Below, piece by piece: positions 53,801 to 64,000 of a DNA stretch of 64,000 nt. Each line of letters opens with the position of its first letter. Position 1 is the stretch's first letter. The stretch is from Trissonchulus latispiculum (taxonomy: Eukaryota; Nematoda; Enoplea; Enoplida; Ironidae): contig JASAND010021220.1 in NCBI GenBank assembly GCA_030248195.1, positions 1 to 64,000 on the forward strand, given 5' to 3'. A model generated the notes under the pieces. That model made no database searches. It saw nothing but the letters and a program-made list of their open reading frames with translations, and had not been told where the DNA came from. The position numbers were made by a program, and so were the translations under genes.

Positions 53801-55455
53801 TTTGCGGCATGCATAGCTCAAGAAATAACGGCGTATTTGATTTCTCCAAAAAGGACAAGTTTTCGATGCGAAAATAAAATTGGCTGTAACTCAGGATAGG
53901 GAAAGCTGAAATGTTGCTTCCAAAAGCAATCGTGTAGAGGTTATTGACATAGAACGCTAAACAAACTTATTTTGGAAAGTTTCGTCGAATTTTGGCTTGA
54001 TTTACTCAGAGCCTTTTCATAAAATGATTAAACGGATTAACTTAAACGGATTAACTTAAATGGATTAAATGGATTTAAAAGACGTATTCATAAAATCACG
54101 GATTAAACTACTTAAACGGATTAAACATTGCCACGACTTAAACGGATTAACTTAAATGGATTAAATTAAGTCATTTAAGTCGTTTAATCCGTATTTTATG
54201 AATACGCTTTTAATCCGTTTAAGTTAAGCCGTTTAAGTTAATCCATTTAATCCGCCAGTTTAATCCTGATTTTGTGAATACAAATGAAGCTCACAGATTT
54301 CAAAAAGTATCTGTTCCATCAATATCAATTTCGCTGATTGATGCTACAGTTGTAAATTTTAAGCATATTATATACTTCAGTTAATGGGTGACAAAGTCCT
54401 ACTTCAAACTATAGCTAACATCTACAATAAGTATCGTTCATTGCGCATATCAAACTTTGTAGCGTTTTTACAACGATGAGTTTCTGGTTTGGTTTTTCGA
54501 AGTGCTTGCTTGAGAATTAACTATTCATTAGACTGGTAACAATAGATTGCTACTTTGAGATTATTAGCACAATGCTTACATTAATTAATTCTGCACCAGA
54601 ACAACATTGAAATGTTGTAATCTCATAAAAGCACGCCCAAGAATGGTGGGGTTGCTTTTGGTTGATTCTTGACCATTACAAATTCTGCTGAGTTCACATA
54701 TTTTGTAGTCCCCCAAAACTGCTCCTACATTCTGTTTAACCATTCAAAGGTGACTCCGACGTGTTATTATTTATTACTATTATTGTTATAATAATTATTG
54801 GAAAGTGAAGCAGTTACGCTAAAAAAATTGTGTCTAAAAGTTTAAGCTTTAAGTTTGAATTTTTGGTGAAACTTTAAATTTATAACTTGCGAAAATAGAA
54901 GCACGTAACAATATTTCCAAAACGTGCGGTTCTGTCCTGAATTGTCAGCAAATGTTACAGAAATGGCTTCTAGCGATGCATGCACTCTCCAGTAAGAAAA
55001 CTTTTTTTCGGTTTTAGTCTTTTTTGCGAACTTTTTCACAAAAGACAAAATCACCAACAAGTTTCTGTAAAAAGGTGCAGATTTGCTGTTGCAGTAAAAC
55101 TAACGCCTAAGCTCTCCGACCTCTATAACCTGCGTGCACATCTTTTCAGGTACAGTACCTCAGCCCCTTCTGACCGATTGACCGGCTGTTAGCCATGAAG
55201 GCGGATGAAACTTTCCAGATGCATTGTTTTGGTGCAATTTAACATTCTAAATGGAACCAGCCCCACATTTTTGGGGTAAAAAATGGCCATCTTCCAGGAA
55301 ATCAGTTTTTCAAATTTACTGCCAAAATCTTACGGACAATTTTAGTTTGTTTTATACGCAATCGATTCACACACTGTCAAATTCTATATTTATCAATGCC
55401 TACTAGCTAGAGTTCGTTCCTTTAAGCTAGAGATTTGGCTGAAAAACTATTTTGT
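53801..55455 (+). repeat. 1,655-bp direct repeat, right copy
   Basis: Near-identical to 43,217-44,870. Its right end runs without a break into dispersed-repeat sequence (TTTTGTTTTGAACATCGATTTC) that is also contiguous at 21,680-21,760, so this side shows the original host order. Confidence 0.95.
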
Positions 55456-55760
55456 AAATATTTTGTTTTGAACATCGATTTCTCAGAAACTACCCAATGA
55501 AGATTCGTGTAATTTTCGGCAGGGCGAAAATTTGTACTATTGCGGTGGAACATTTTGCTTGGAGCTAAAACTTGTCCAGTTGCGAAAAAACTTAATGGGA
55601 GCTGCAAAATTTCGTGTCACCGCACATTTGGCATATTTTCTGGAGCATTAAGACATGTTAGCGAAATCCAAAAAATGTCCAGATATGCTTCAAATCAAGG
55701 CATAAAAAGAAATTTTGGCCGATTATACTGTTTTGAGAAATCGATGTTGAAAAATTGACG
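55456..55760. repeat. Dispersed repeat, continuation to the right of the duplication
   Basis: Resembles 21,470-21,720 in reverse complement (GAACATCGATTTCTC, AATTTCGTGTCACCGCACATTTG, TTTTCTGGAGCATT). From 55,761 to 56,514 I see no gene. Confidence 0.6.
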
Positions 55761-56519
55761 AACAATATTTAGCCGGTATGTCAGAAAGTTTCTTGGGAAT
55801 TTTGCTAGTTTCTGTAATCATATGAATGTACTCATTATAGGCTTTAAAACCATGTTTAAAGCTCATTCCAACTCCTAAAATGGCAAAATTGACAGCGTTT
55901 CAAAAATCACTACTCAAAGGATACCATCACCAAAAGTATACAGACTGGCTATACTGAACTAGTTTTTAAATAGTAGTAGAATATTGTACATATTATGTGC
56001 TTCAACCAAAAGCTAATCTCTTTCGAACTCCGAGTATTGGGCAAGTTACGACATGTAAAGGTACAGCACATGAGGAAACAACCACCTACCTACAACACGA
56101 GTCCCTTTTCGTAGCTGCAGCTTTTGTTTTGCTATTTTCTAGCTAAAGTTGTTGCGCAGGAAAGATGAGAAAAGTAGACTGTATTCGGGTTGCGCAAATA
56201 TTATAATATATGACTTTCCACAACGAAGAGCGATTTCATTAATAACTATGATCGATCCTCCACTATTTGAAAGAAGTATCGAGTGATCAAAGCATTGTCT
56301 CACCTAAAAATTACTTCCATCGACAAAAAATTTGAAAAATTGCACTCGTTCTATCATTAGCTAAGAAAATTCTAGAAAAACTAAATACGTTTCATTATAT
56401 TCATTGAAAAGAGAAAATGTTAAGCTACATGTTGATACAAAAATGACTGCCTAGCTCCAAGCAATGAATGAGCAATAAAAGTTTTTGTGATGTCATCAAA
56501 CGGAATCGCTAATATAATT

Positions 56520-56856
56520 GATGTTTAATCCATTTAATCCCCGCAAATAACAAGGATTAAACTTTAGTGCTTTTGAACTGTTTTTTAAGTGACGGATTAA
56601 ACGGATTAAACTTAATCATTTTATGAAAAGGCCGCGGATTAAAGTTTAATCCGCCATGGTTTTAATCCGTCGCGATTTTATGAATACGTCACGGATTAAA
56701 GTTTAATCCGTCGGTATTTTATGAAAAGGTTTTTGATCGACGGATTAAACTAGTCCGTTTAAGTCACGGATTAAACTTTAATCCGTTTAAGTGAGCGTAT
56801 TCATAAAATGATTAAAGTTTTAAGTTAATCCGTTTAATCATTTTATGAAAAGGCCC
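56520..56856. mobile_element. MITE made of TTTAATCCG words
   Basis: Ends ATTTTATGAAAAGGCCC, the complement of the left end of the MITE at 43,425. ACGGATTAAA and its complement recur about ten times. An inner AAAAGGCCGCGG near 56,626 suggests two nested copies. 56,857-57,420 shows nothing supportable. Confidence 0.65.
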
Positions 56857-57420
56857 TCAGACAACCAACAATACGTGCCCAACAGGAACCACCACCTTAA
56901 GAGACGCTTTATTTTGCATTAACTTAACATACTGTGGGCAGTGAAATCTTTGGCGCAGCAATTTGTATTCAATATTACAAATGACAATCATCTATGACCT
57001 GATCTAGCTCACCTTCTAACTGAAAACTCTTTTCAATGTTAAATTATATGCAAGCAGCCAGCAAATTCCTTGAGTATTCATCACAAATGATTGTTACACA
57101 ATAATTAAGAAGACAGTATCAGTCGCTTGAGCTATGCATTACCCAATGCAGATCAGCAGGTCCTAGAGTGGTTAAGTATCGCTTAATCTGACTTTATTCA
57201 GACCAGCCACAAAAAACAGGAGAAAACTATTTTTAGTTATGAGGATTTAAGTCGAGAAACATCAAATTAGATTTTCAAACAACTTTAAAACGAACACTTA
57301 TGACAGGTACCAGAACATTCCATGATCAGACAGAAGCAAAACCAAAATAAAAAATGCGGAACAAATCCCACGAAAAAATACTCCTAAATACAAATTGTCC
57401 AAATTTATAGGAAATAATGT

Positions 57421-58470
57421 TGTAAGGGAAGCAGGCACAGGAAAGATTGAAAAGCCTAATACGGGAGTTCAGCTGATGGCCCTGTGGTGTAGTGGGTTAG
57501 CATGTCTGTCCCGGGATCAGAAGAACCTTGGTTCGAAAAGCGACTGGGCCAATTCATTACTTCTAAGAGACAAAAGCTGAACCTCCCTTTTTTACCGCTT
57601 TTAATATGTTTAGAAGCAGAAAATATTCTAGATCCACCGAGTACTCCGTCTTTTAAAACGCGAACCCTCTTTGAGGCCCTCGGGCTCAAAGGTTGTTATT
57701 AAAATTGAAGCAACCTGGTGCCGTAGCTATCACTATAGGATCAGAAGGACCGTGGTTCGAACCCTGGGTGGGCCAATTCTTTACTTTCAATGATGAGAGA
57801 AAAGCTGAACCTCCCTCTTCCATTCTCTTTTCTAGGTCCTGGTTTCGTGGGCACGAGGGTGCCTGACGCCTCCCGTACGGGCTTGTCTTATGTTTCTTCT
57901 TGTCCACCAGACCTGGTAGAAGCCCTACAGGTGGCGAGGCTGCGTCAGGACCCGGATTGGACTCCTGTCTCCGGTCCCCCAGTAGTTGCTTCTGCTTCTG
58001 GCTGGTTGGATCTAAAGGGGCCTGGAACGTGTGTCGGGGGAGCACGGATCCCTTGGGCTCAGAATGCCCTGCGCTGGATGTGTTCTCGGTTGGATTCCGA
58101 GTTAAGCCGCGGGCTTGTCTTAAAGAAACCCGGGGGAGATGTAAGGGAAGCAGGCATAGGAAAGATTGATAATCCTGATATAGGAGTTCAGCTGATGGCC
58201 TGTGGTGTAGTGGGTTAGCACGTCTGTCCCGGGATCATAAGAGCCTTGGTTCGAAAAGCGGCTGGGCCAATTCTTTACTTCTAATGGTGAGACAAAAGCT
58301 GAACCTCCCTTTTTTACCGCTTTTAATATGTTTAGAAGCAGAAAATATTCTAGATACTCCACCGAGTACTCCCTCTTTTAAAATGCGAACCCTCTTTGAG
58401 GCCCTCGGGCTCAAAGGTTGTTATTAAAATTGAAGCAACCTGGTGCCGTAGCTATCACTATAGGTGAAAC
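57421..58470 (+). mobile_element. Cluster of tRNA-derived SINEs with a 320-bp duplication
   Basis: Segment 57,421-57,738 is repeated at 58,141-58,464 with few changes, both ending TATCACTATAGG. Between them is a long-form SINE body (57,739-58,140) like that at 13,650-14,031. Box A-like TGGTGTAGTGGGTTAGCA and box B-like GGTTCGAAA/GGTTCGAACCC are visible. Confidence 0.8.
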
Positions 58471-58499
58471 GTTTCTAAAGCAAACGAAAAATAAGAAAA

Positions 58500-59300
58500 A
58501 CAGTCTCCTTCAGGGTCGACGCCGGGCCCACCATATATGCATTCGCCAGGAAATTTCGAGATAAGGAGAAAACTTCCCCGGAACACTCACTCGCTCACAA
58601 TCAAGAACATCCGGACTATATGGTCAAACACTTCAACTGCTTGAGTGGGGTACCCTAGAGCAACGACGAAAGCGCACAAAACAAAAGAGAAAGGTAACCG
58701 GAAGACCTTAACAACACGTAAATAAACCCACGTATACAAACAAATGAAATGTGGAATTTGAAATAAACTCCGACGGTTAGAGTGAAAGAAGGAAACAAAT
58801 ACCAAGCAAATACCAGATTAAACTAAATAGAAAGTTACTCAAAAAGAAATAACATACAGTATAGACAATAGATTTGCAACGCCGTACCAGAGGGCACCAC
58901 CCCGCCCGGAATAAAATTTCTCGGGAAAGTAAAGAAAAATAGAGAGAGGAGAAATTCACTTGATATTACAAAACTTAATATCCAAAGAAATCTCCAAACG
59001 GATTGATTCACCTCCACCTCCATCAGGATTGATTTTAATCGTAGTAACAAGATATCAAGTGGAATAGTAAAAAAAGAAAGCAGGTGGAAACAAGGGATAG
59101 CAGGAGTGGGGGGAGGCGGAAGAGGCAGGGGGACAACATAATCGAATATTCACAACAGACTCACAAATACTGACTTAATACAAATTACAGTTCAAATATC
59201 TGCAGCTCGCGGAGGCGTTTCTTAATCCAAATCACAAAAGCTGAAACAGACAAAATCGGACCAAGCCCCAACCCAATCACCTGCACCACCTTATTTGCCA
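58500..59300 (-). mobile_element. Diverged fragment of the gag-protease element's tail
   Basis: On the minus strand, ATTTTATTCCGGGCGGGGTGGTGCCCTCT (around 58,885-58,915) matches 52,265-52,300 at most positions. Pyrimidine-rich stretches with CCGCCTCCCCCC and a GGTTGGGGCTTGGTC phrase match 52,060-52,190 in the same order. It shows that the non-coding tail belongs to a dispersed family. Confidence 0.5.
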
Positions 59301-59489
59301 AATGCCCAAAAGACCCACTCTTCCATATAGAATCCAGCATAATGTTTTGTTATTGGTACGAAACAGCCTCCATCTAGGGTTCGCAACATTCCTTCATGAA
59401 GTTGTAAAATATCTGTATGCTGTAATACAAAAGGTGGAAGTACGCATACTCATGGAATGCATTGTAGTATTAATGAATTTAGATTCACA

Positions 59490-60186
59490 CTCCATCCGGC
59501 TGTTGTGCATTTTACGGGGACAGAAACTCCTGCAGTGGCTTAATTGCCTCTTTCCACTTAAGTCAAAACTGAGAGGCTTAGGTTAAAGGTAACGACCTCA
59601 ACGACTGTCCCGGTAAAATGAATAGGAAAGTACATTCTAAATGGACTTTAAGGAAAGTTAAAACAGTTTTTGAACACTTAAATTTTAATTTAATCGTAAA
59701 TTTATATCTTTTGAATGATTTTCAGAGTTTTATGTTTTAATTAAGTCTTGATTTGAAGGTTTATCTAAAATAATTTTGAAATGGTCGATTCTTTAAATGA
59801 TATTTAATTTTAACCAATATATAATGTTTATGATACAATGAGAAACATACTGTTGATTGGACTTTGGAAATGTGGTAATCTAAAGTTTTGATTTGATTAG
59901 ACTTGTACAAACAGTTTTAGTGCTTGTTGCGATTATGGGCTTACGTAAGTTTATGAATGTTAGGTAACACGTGCGTTCCTTTCTCAAAATGTCATTTTCA
60001 TTTACTCTGCGGGGACACAATTTACTTTCCTATTCATTTTACGGGAACAGTCGTTGGGGTCATTGGCTACCTACCCATCTCAGTTCTCTATTGTCTCTGA
60101 GTTTTGACTTAATTAGAAAAATGCAATTATTAAGGCACTGCAGGGGTTTCTGTCCCCGTAAAATGCAAAACAGCCCTCCATCCAAG
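59490..60186. mobile_element. Foldback element around GCATTTTACGGGGACAG
   Basis: 59,490-59,633 pairs in reverse complement with 60,018-60,186 (TGCATTTTACGGGGACAGAAA, CTGCAG, TTAAGTCAAAACT, ATGAATAGGAAAGTA). The loop is AT-rich. Short open frames inside are not gene-like. Confidence 0.65.
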
Positions 60187-61030
60187 TTTCACAGATGTGG
60201 ACACTCGACAGGATTATTACCAGCAATATGTCGTGATATTCGTTCGCTGGGATTAATTTATATCAACCGGGCACTTAGAAATTGCCTCAACGCTACCTCA
60301 AATCGCTTAGGTTCCGTGTGAAATGCTGAAATCAGGTTTGCAGATGTGAAGCAAAGTGTCCAGGGTTGGCTAAGTAGATACTAGCTACTCTTGAGTCTGC
60401 CCGTGGAAAATTGTATTTTTACTGCATTATAGAAGAAGCGTAATCTTTCATAATTTTTCGGAAGCTGCATTAAGCTTATTAAACGCAAAAAAGTATGCGC
60501 AATCAGAATTTTCCGTACTTTTCCCTACGCTGTCAAGCGATTAATTTAGCTGGAGAACAACAATCGGGGCAATTAAGAAAGGCTCCGGAATATTTTTATG
60601 GGGAAAACACACGTACTTTAAATGACAACCAAGTAGCTTGTATAATAAATGCTACACAATTGCTAGAATAACATCGGTCCAATTGTTGCAAAAACTACAA
60701 TTTAAAGCAGTATCTCTATAGGAATAGGAATATCTCTATATTCCTATATGCAGAGTTGTGTATGGCAACAATATCTTTCAAAATAATATTACAATGTACC
60801 ATCGAACTACTAAATATACGAAATCCATTGAAACGCCGACTTTTCGAAGCGGGCATGCGCAGATGGCTTTAGAAAGCTAAAAGTTGAAGTAATATTGGAA
60901 AGTTTCATCAAAATTCAGCTTTACTTAATCGTGCACTTACAATAAGTGTCCAAAAGGAATCAACACCATAAAAACAAAGATCACGCAGATCGATCACATT
61001 TGGCTATTCGAAAGCATAGAAACTGGATAA

Positions 61031-61620
61031 TTGGAATCTTTCTAGACTATTTTATTGGTTTAGCCAAGAGCATATAATGAGGAAGAGTGGGAAGCTTAGC
61101 GCTTGCTAATAGAAACGGGCTGCGAGATGCTCTGCACAATAAGCCCGAAATCTCGGGAGGTCCCACTTACCATTGTTCATCATGTGTCTATATGCTTTTG
61201 AACTAAAACTTGTCTGATTGGCTAATCGCCTACGTTACGTTGAATTCATGTATATAAAGGTGACTTCCCGAGATCTCGGAGGGTGTTAAGCGTGTTTAAA
61301 TGCGAGCAAACTGAAATGCACTTATAGGGCTGGCGGTAGTTAACTAGCCTATCAAACGCAAACATACGCCTTCCATTGCTAAGCGGCACCCCCTCCGAGA
61401 TCTCGGGGAGTCACCTTTATACACATAAATTTAACATACGGTAGGCGATTAGCCAGCCAGATGCGTTATAGTTCCGCTCGAGGAGTGGGACCTCTCGAGA
61501 TTTCAGCCTTAATGTGCCGAGCATCTCGAAGCCCGTTTCTATTAGGAAGAGCTACGCTTCCCACTCTTCCTCATTATATACTCTTGGCTAAACCAAGAAA
61601 GTACTCTAGAAGGTATCCAA
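61031..61620. mobile_element. 590-bp palindromic element
   Basis: Arms start TTGGAATCTTTCTAGA and TTGGTTTAGCCAAGAG and are mirrored at 61,581-61,620. CCGAGATCTCGG palindromes sit in each arm, near 61,270 and 61,395. Same family as 3,287-4,239. No target duplication was identified and no protein is encoded. Confidence 0.75.
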
Positions 61621-62017
61621 TCATCCGGCTAATGTCCTTTCGGGAATGAAACAGTAGTCCGTCAAAATTAGTTTTAGTTTTATTATACTCTGCTGCATCT
61701 AATGTAATTATTATGCTAACAAACCAACAAACATGATCGATATAGTAGCTCCAAAAGCTTATATCAAGGATTAATTTTTCAGCATTCGTCTGATTAATTT
61801 GGTGGGCATTGATGTTAAGGCTGAGGGGGTAAAAGTAATTTGATTAAAAATATTGTCTTCTTTTGGTTTTTGTAGAAAGTGTCAGTGGAAGAACGCGCAC
61901 AGACTTCAGTAAAAACAAATAAAATTTACAGGTGGCTGTGAAAACATTGTTTTAACCCACCATCTATGGGGACATTCTACAATTACAGCTAATAGTCTAT
62001 TTCAGTCTCTTGAATAG

Positions 62018-62200
62018 TACGATTGGGTTACTGACACAGATGCTAATCGTATTATGCGAACAGTAGAATTATGCGAAGATGACTGTGTATTTAAGCCAGT
62101 GCTTTATATTCCATGCCATCATTGCGGCTCACTTACTACTGTCATGATTCCAACACTTGTCTTTGCTGCCATATTGGCAGTGATGCCTATGGTGCTGTCC
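62018..62200 (+). CDS. Possible exon of a plus-strand gene
   Basis: A strong donor GTCC|GTAAGT ends it at 62,200. Two frames are open: one reads MRTVELCEDDCVF then YIPCHHCGS and a hydrophobic run, the other YYCHDSNTCLCCHIGSDAYG. Neither phase fits the exon at 62,850 directly. Family unknown. Confidence 0.3.
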
Positions 62201-62849
62201 GTAAGTTATGCAGCTATAGCGTTCCAGAATTATATATTTCAATTTTGACGGTTAAAATTACCGTTGAGCTAGCACTTGAAAATTGTGTTATACGCTTTGT
62301 TATAAGCTTTGACACCTAAGGTGTAGTCGAACACTCGGGGCACGCCACTCACGTGTAACTACAGTGTGTGCACTCTTATGTGTTGCAAAGCCTCAAAATT
62401 CTTATAGCAGATATGTTCGTTGCTAAGTTGCTTACCCTACCCAGCTCCCTGTTTAGTTGTCGTCCCACTTTAGCATATGTTTGACAAAACGACAATCGAC
62501 ATCGTTGCGATTAGTCATAGATACGGTATGAGATACATTGGGTTACAGGTTGATTATGTTCGGGAAGCGTCTACAATAATGCTAGAACACGCTTTCTGTT
62601 TCTAGAGTTGTCCTGGAGGAAGGAGCAACGTTGCTTGCTTACATAGAGGAATGACGGCAACTAAGGGAGCATGGAAGTGTTGTTCACGGTAGCAGACTTT
62701 TTGTGTTTTATGACATCTTTTAGAGTAAACGGTAGTTTCTTCTGCAATTTGGTTAAAATTTTTGCCATCAAATGTTTTTGGACATTTATATGATTGTAAT
62801 GTTGTCAGCCCAGCACATAGTGATGTGCTGCAGTTTTTCGTTATTTCAG

Positions 62850-63129
62850 TCCGGGGGGTGGCACAGAGACATGTGTGGAAGGCGAAGGACTAGATGCACT
62901 TTATGAGAGCAATTGTGATCCGCGACTTCGCAAACCCGATGGAACGTTCCCGAATGCGGCCAGTTTTCTGGCAATTGGTGCCCACCTCCCTGGAGGAATT
63001 CCAACTGGTGGTCTTGGAAGAAGACGACGTTCAAACGCAAATAATTCTGGTTCAAATAATTCGAATGGTTCGAATAATTCAGGCTCGAATAATTCGAATG
63101 GTTCGAATAATATGAATTCAAATCAATAA
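62850..63129 (+). CDS. Terminal exon of an unrecognised plus-strand gene
   Basis: Acceptor TTTTTCGTTATTTCAG. In phase 2 it reads GGGTETCVEGEGLDALYESN, then CDPRLRKPDGTFPNAASFL and GAHLPGGIPTGG, a basic RRRR, and a low-complexity tail of Asn-Ser-Gly repeats ending in TAA. Two AATAAA signals follow within 60 bp. The paired Cys suggest a secreted or extracellular protein. No family is recognised. Confidence 0.6.
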
Positions 63130-63170
63130 CGGACGTGATGACCCAATGAAATTGAGTTGAGAAAGTATTG

Positions 63171-63184
63171 AATAAACCAATAAA
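63171..63184 (+). terminator. Poly(A) signals
   Basis: AATAAA at 63,171 and again at 63,179, 42-56 bp after the stop codon of the plus-strand gene. Confidence 0.6.
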
Positions 63185-64000
63185 GCAAAACAGGAATGTA
63201 TTTTTTGACTACTAAACAAGCATATAAAATCAATTATTAAGTAGGATCATATCAAGAAAAAGTGGTATGTATCGTATCGTTAAAATCCTAATATATTCCT
63301 CGCAATCAGTTTATCCTTTTAATGTCGCTCATGAAATGAGCTACAGGAAAACGATTGAGTTTGCGGTTTGGACAGTTAGTTGCTTGTTACGTCATGTAAG
63401 CTATGGCGGCCAATATATTTTTATTATCTCAGGATTCTGTCAGAAAAACTGCAAAACAACGCTTCACAAGTTGAGTACAGGTTTCCTTCCCGGGTATATT
63501 TCAGCTGGCTCCTAACCTGCTTGCGCAATATACTGTCGTAAAAGGCAGCACATGGATATTTGGCTGCATTATATCCTTAGAAGCTGATGGGAAATTTTCA
63601 ATTTGGGCGGTTTTCCTTTATTTAGCAGGATTCCTTACTACCACGTCTTTAACCTCTGAAAAGCTAGGACGTTATTTAACCAAAACGTTAACAAGTATGC
63701 AAGGAAATGTAGTTCTTGCTGATCTTAATAACTAAATGAGCCAAACTAAATGAGCCAATTAAAACACTTTCCACCACAGCTGAAATTGGGATTTTGAAAA
63801 ACGAAAAGAGCATACCTAGTAGCAATGGAGAGGACAAAATGAGAGTTCTTTATTTACGTGTATTCTTGGATTCAGATTCGGTCATTAATCCTGCAGGAAA
63901 GGTCATTAATTGTGGCTGCAGATGTCTTTCAAGGTCATTGTTGGTATATTTTGTTTGGCCTGAGCCCAGGATTATTAGCTTAGGTTTGTGTTAACACTGT
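63185..64000. other. No gene recognised
   Basis: AT-rich sequence with short ORFs lacking motifs. A small repeat (AACTAAATGAGCCAA) occurs twice at about 63,730-63,760. Confidence 0.4.

Noticed and set aside
57686..58218. Long ORFs of 119 and 142 codons on both strands
   Set aside because: They lie entirely in the G/C-rich SINE body.

Overview
This is a 64 kb, AT-rich stretch of animal nuclear DNA. The clearest gene is a DEG/ENaC (degenerin / epithelial sodium / acid-sensing) channel, a family known only from animals. Exons are short, introns have GT-AG ends, and much of the rest is transposable elements. The species cannot be fixed from the sequence; a marine invertebrate is a guess from the repeat types.

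The central gene lies on the minus strand from about 40,415 (start) to 14,222 (stop), about 26 kb. I rebuilt it from roughly 19 exons, most of them too small to show as long ORFs. Most neighbouring splice phases agree. The channel parts are a first membrane helix (39,872-40,415), the FPAVT-C-N motif (39,379-39,474), the beta-ball and Cys-rich region (19,305-27,967), and a second helix with the GAS selectivity-filter motif (14,222-14,380). Between the first helix and the beta-ball sit exons that look like a WSC domain and a C-type-lectin-like domain, an unusual architecture for this family. The first coding exon is cut by a 374-bp hAT-type MITE with a perfect 8-bp target duplication, so this copy appears broken just after the first helix. 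An intact Ty3/Gypsy element lies in one intron of the same gene, and other introns hold MITEs, foldbacks and a microsatellite.

Layout. 0-14 kb: foldback elements, a MITE flanked by 73-bp repeats, a BEL/Pao relic, a 745-bp MITE and tRNA-derived SINEs. 14-40.4 kb: the DEG/ENaC gene with its inserted elements. 41-43.2 kb: two exon-like stretches of an unrecognised minus-strand gene. 43.2-55.5 kb: a gag-plus-protease retroelement with no polymerase, a long non-coding tail and one candidate 3' LTR. It is flanked by 1.65-kb direct repeats that look like duplicated target DNA, not LTRs. 55.5-62 kb: SINEs, a diverged copy of the same retroelement tail, and two foldbacks. 62-63.2 kb: the 3' end of an unrecognised plus-strand gene with poly(A) signals.

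No operons, CRISPR arrays, rRNA genes or convincing stand-alone tRNA genes were seen. Exon joins and domain calls come from reading by eye and were not tested by transcript data or profile searches.
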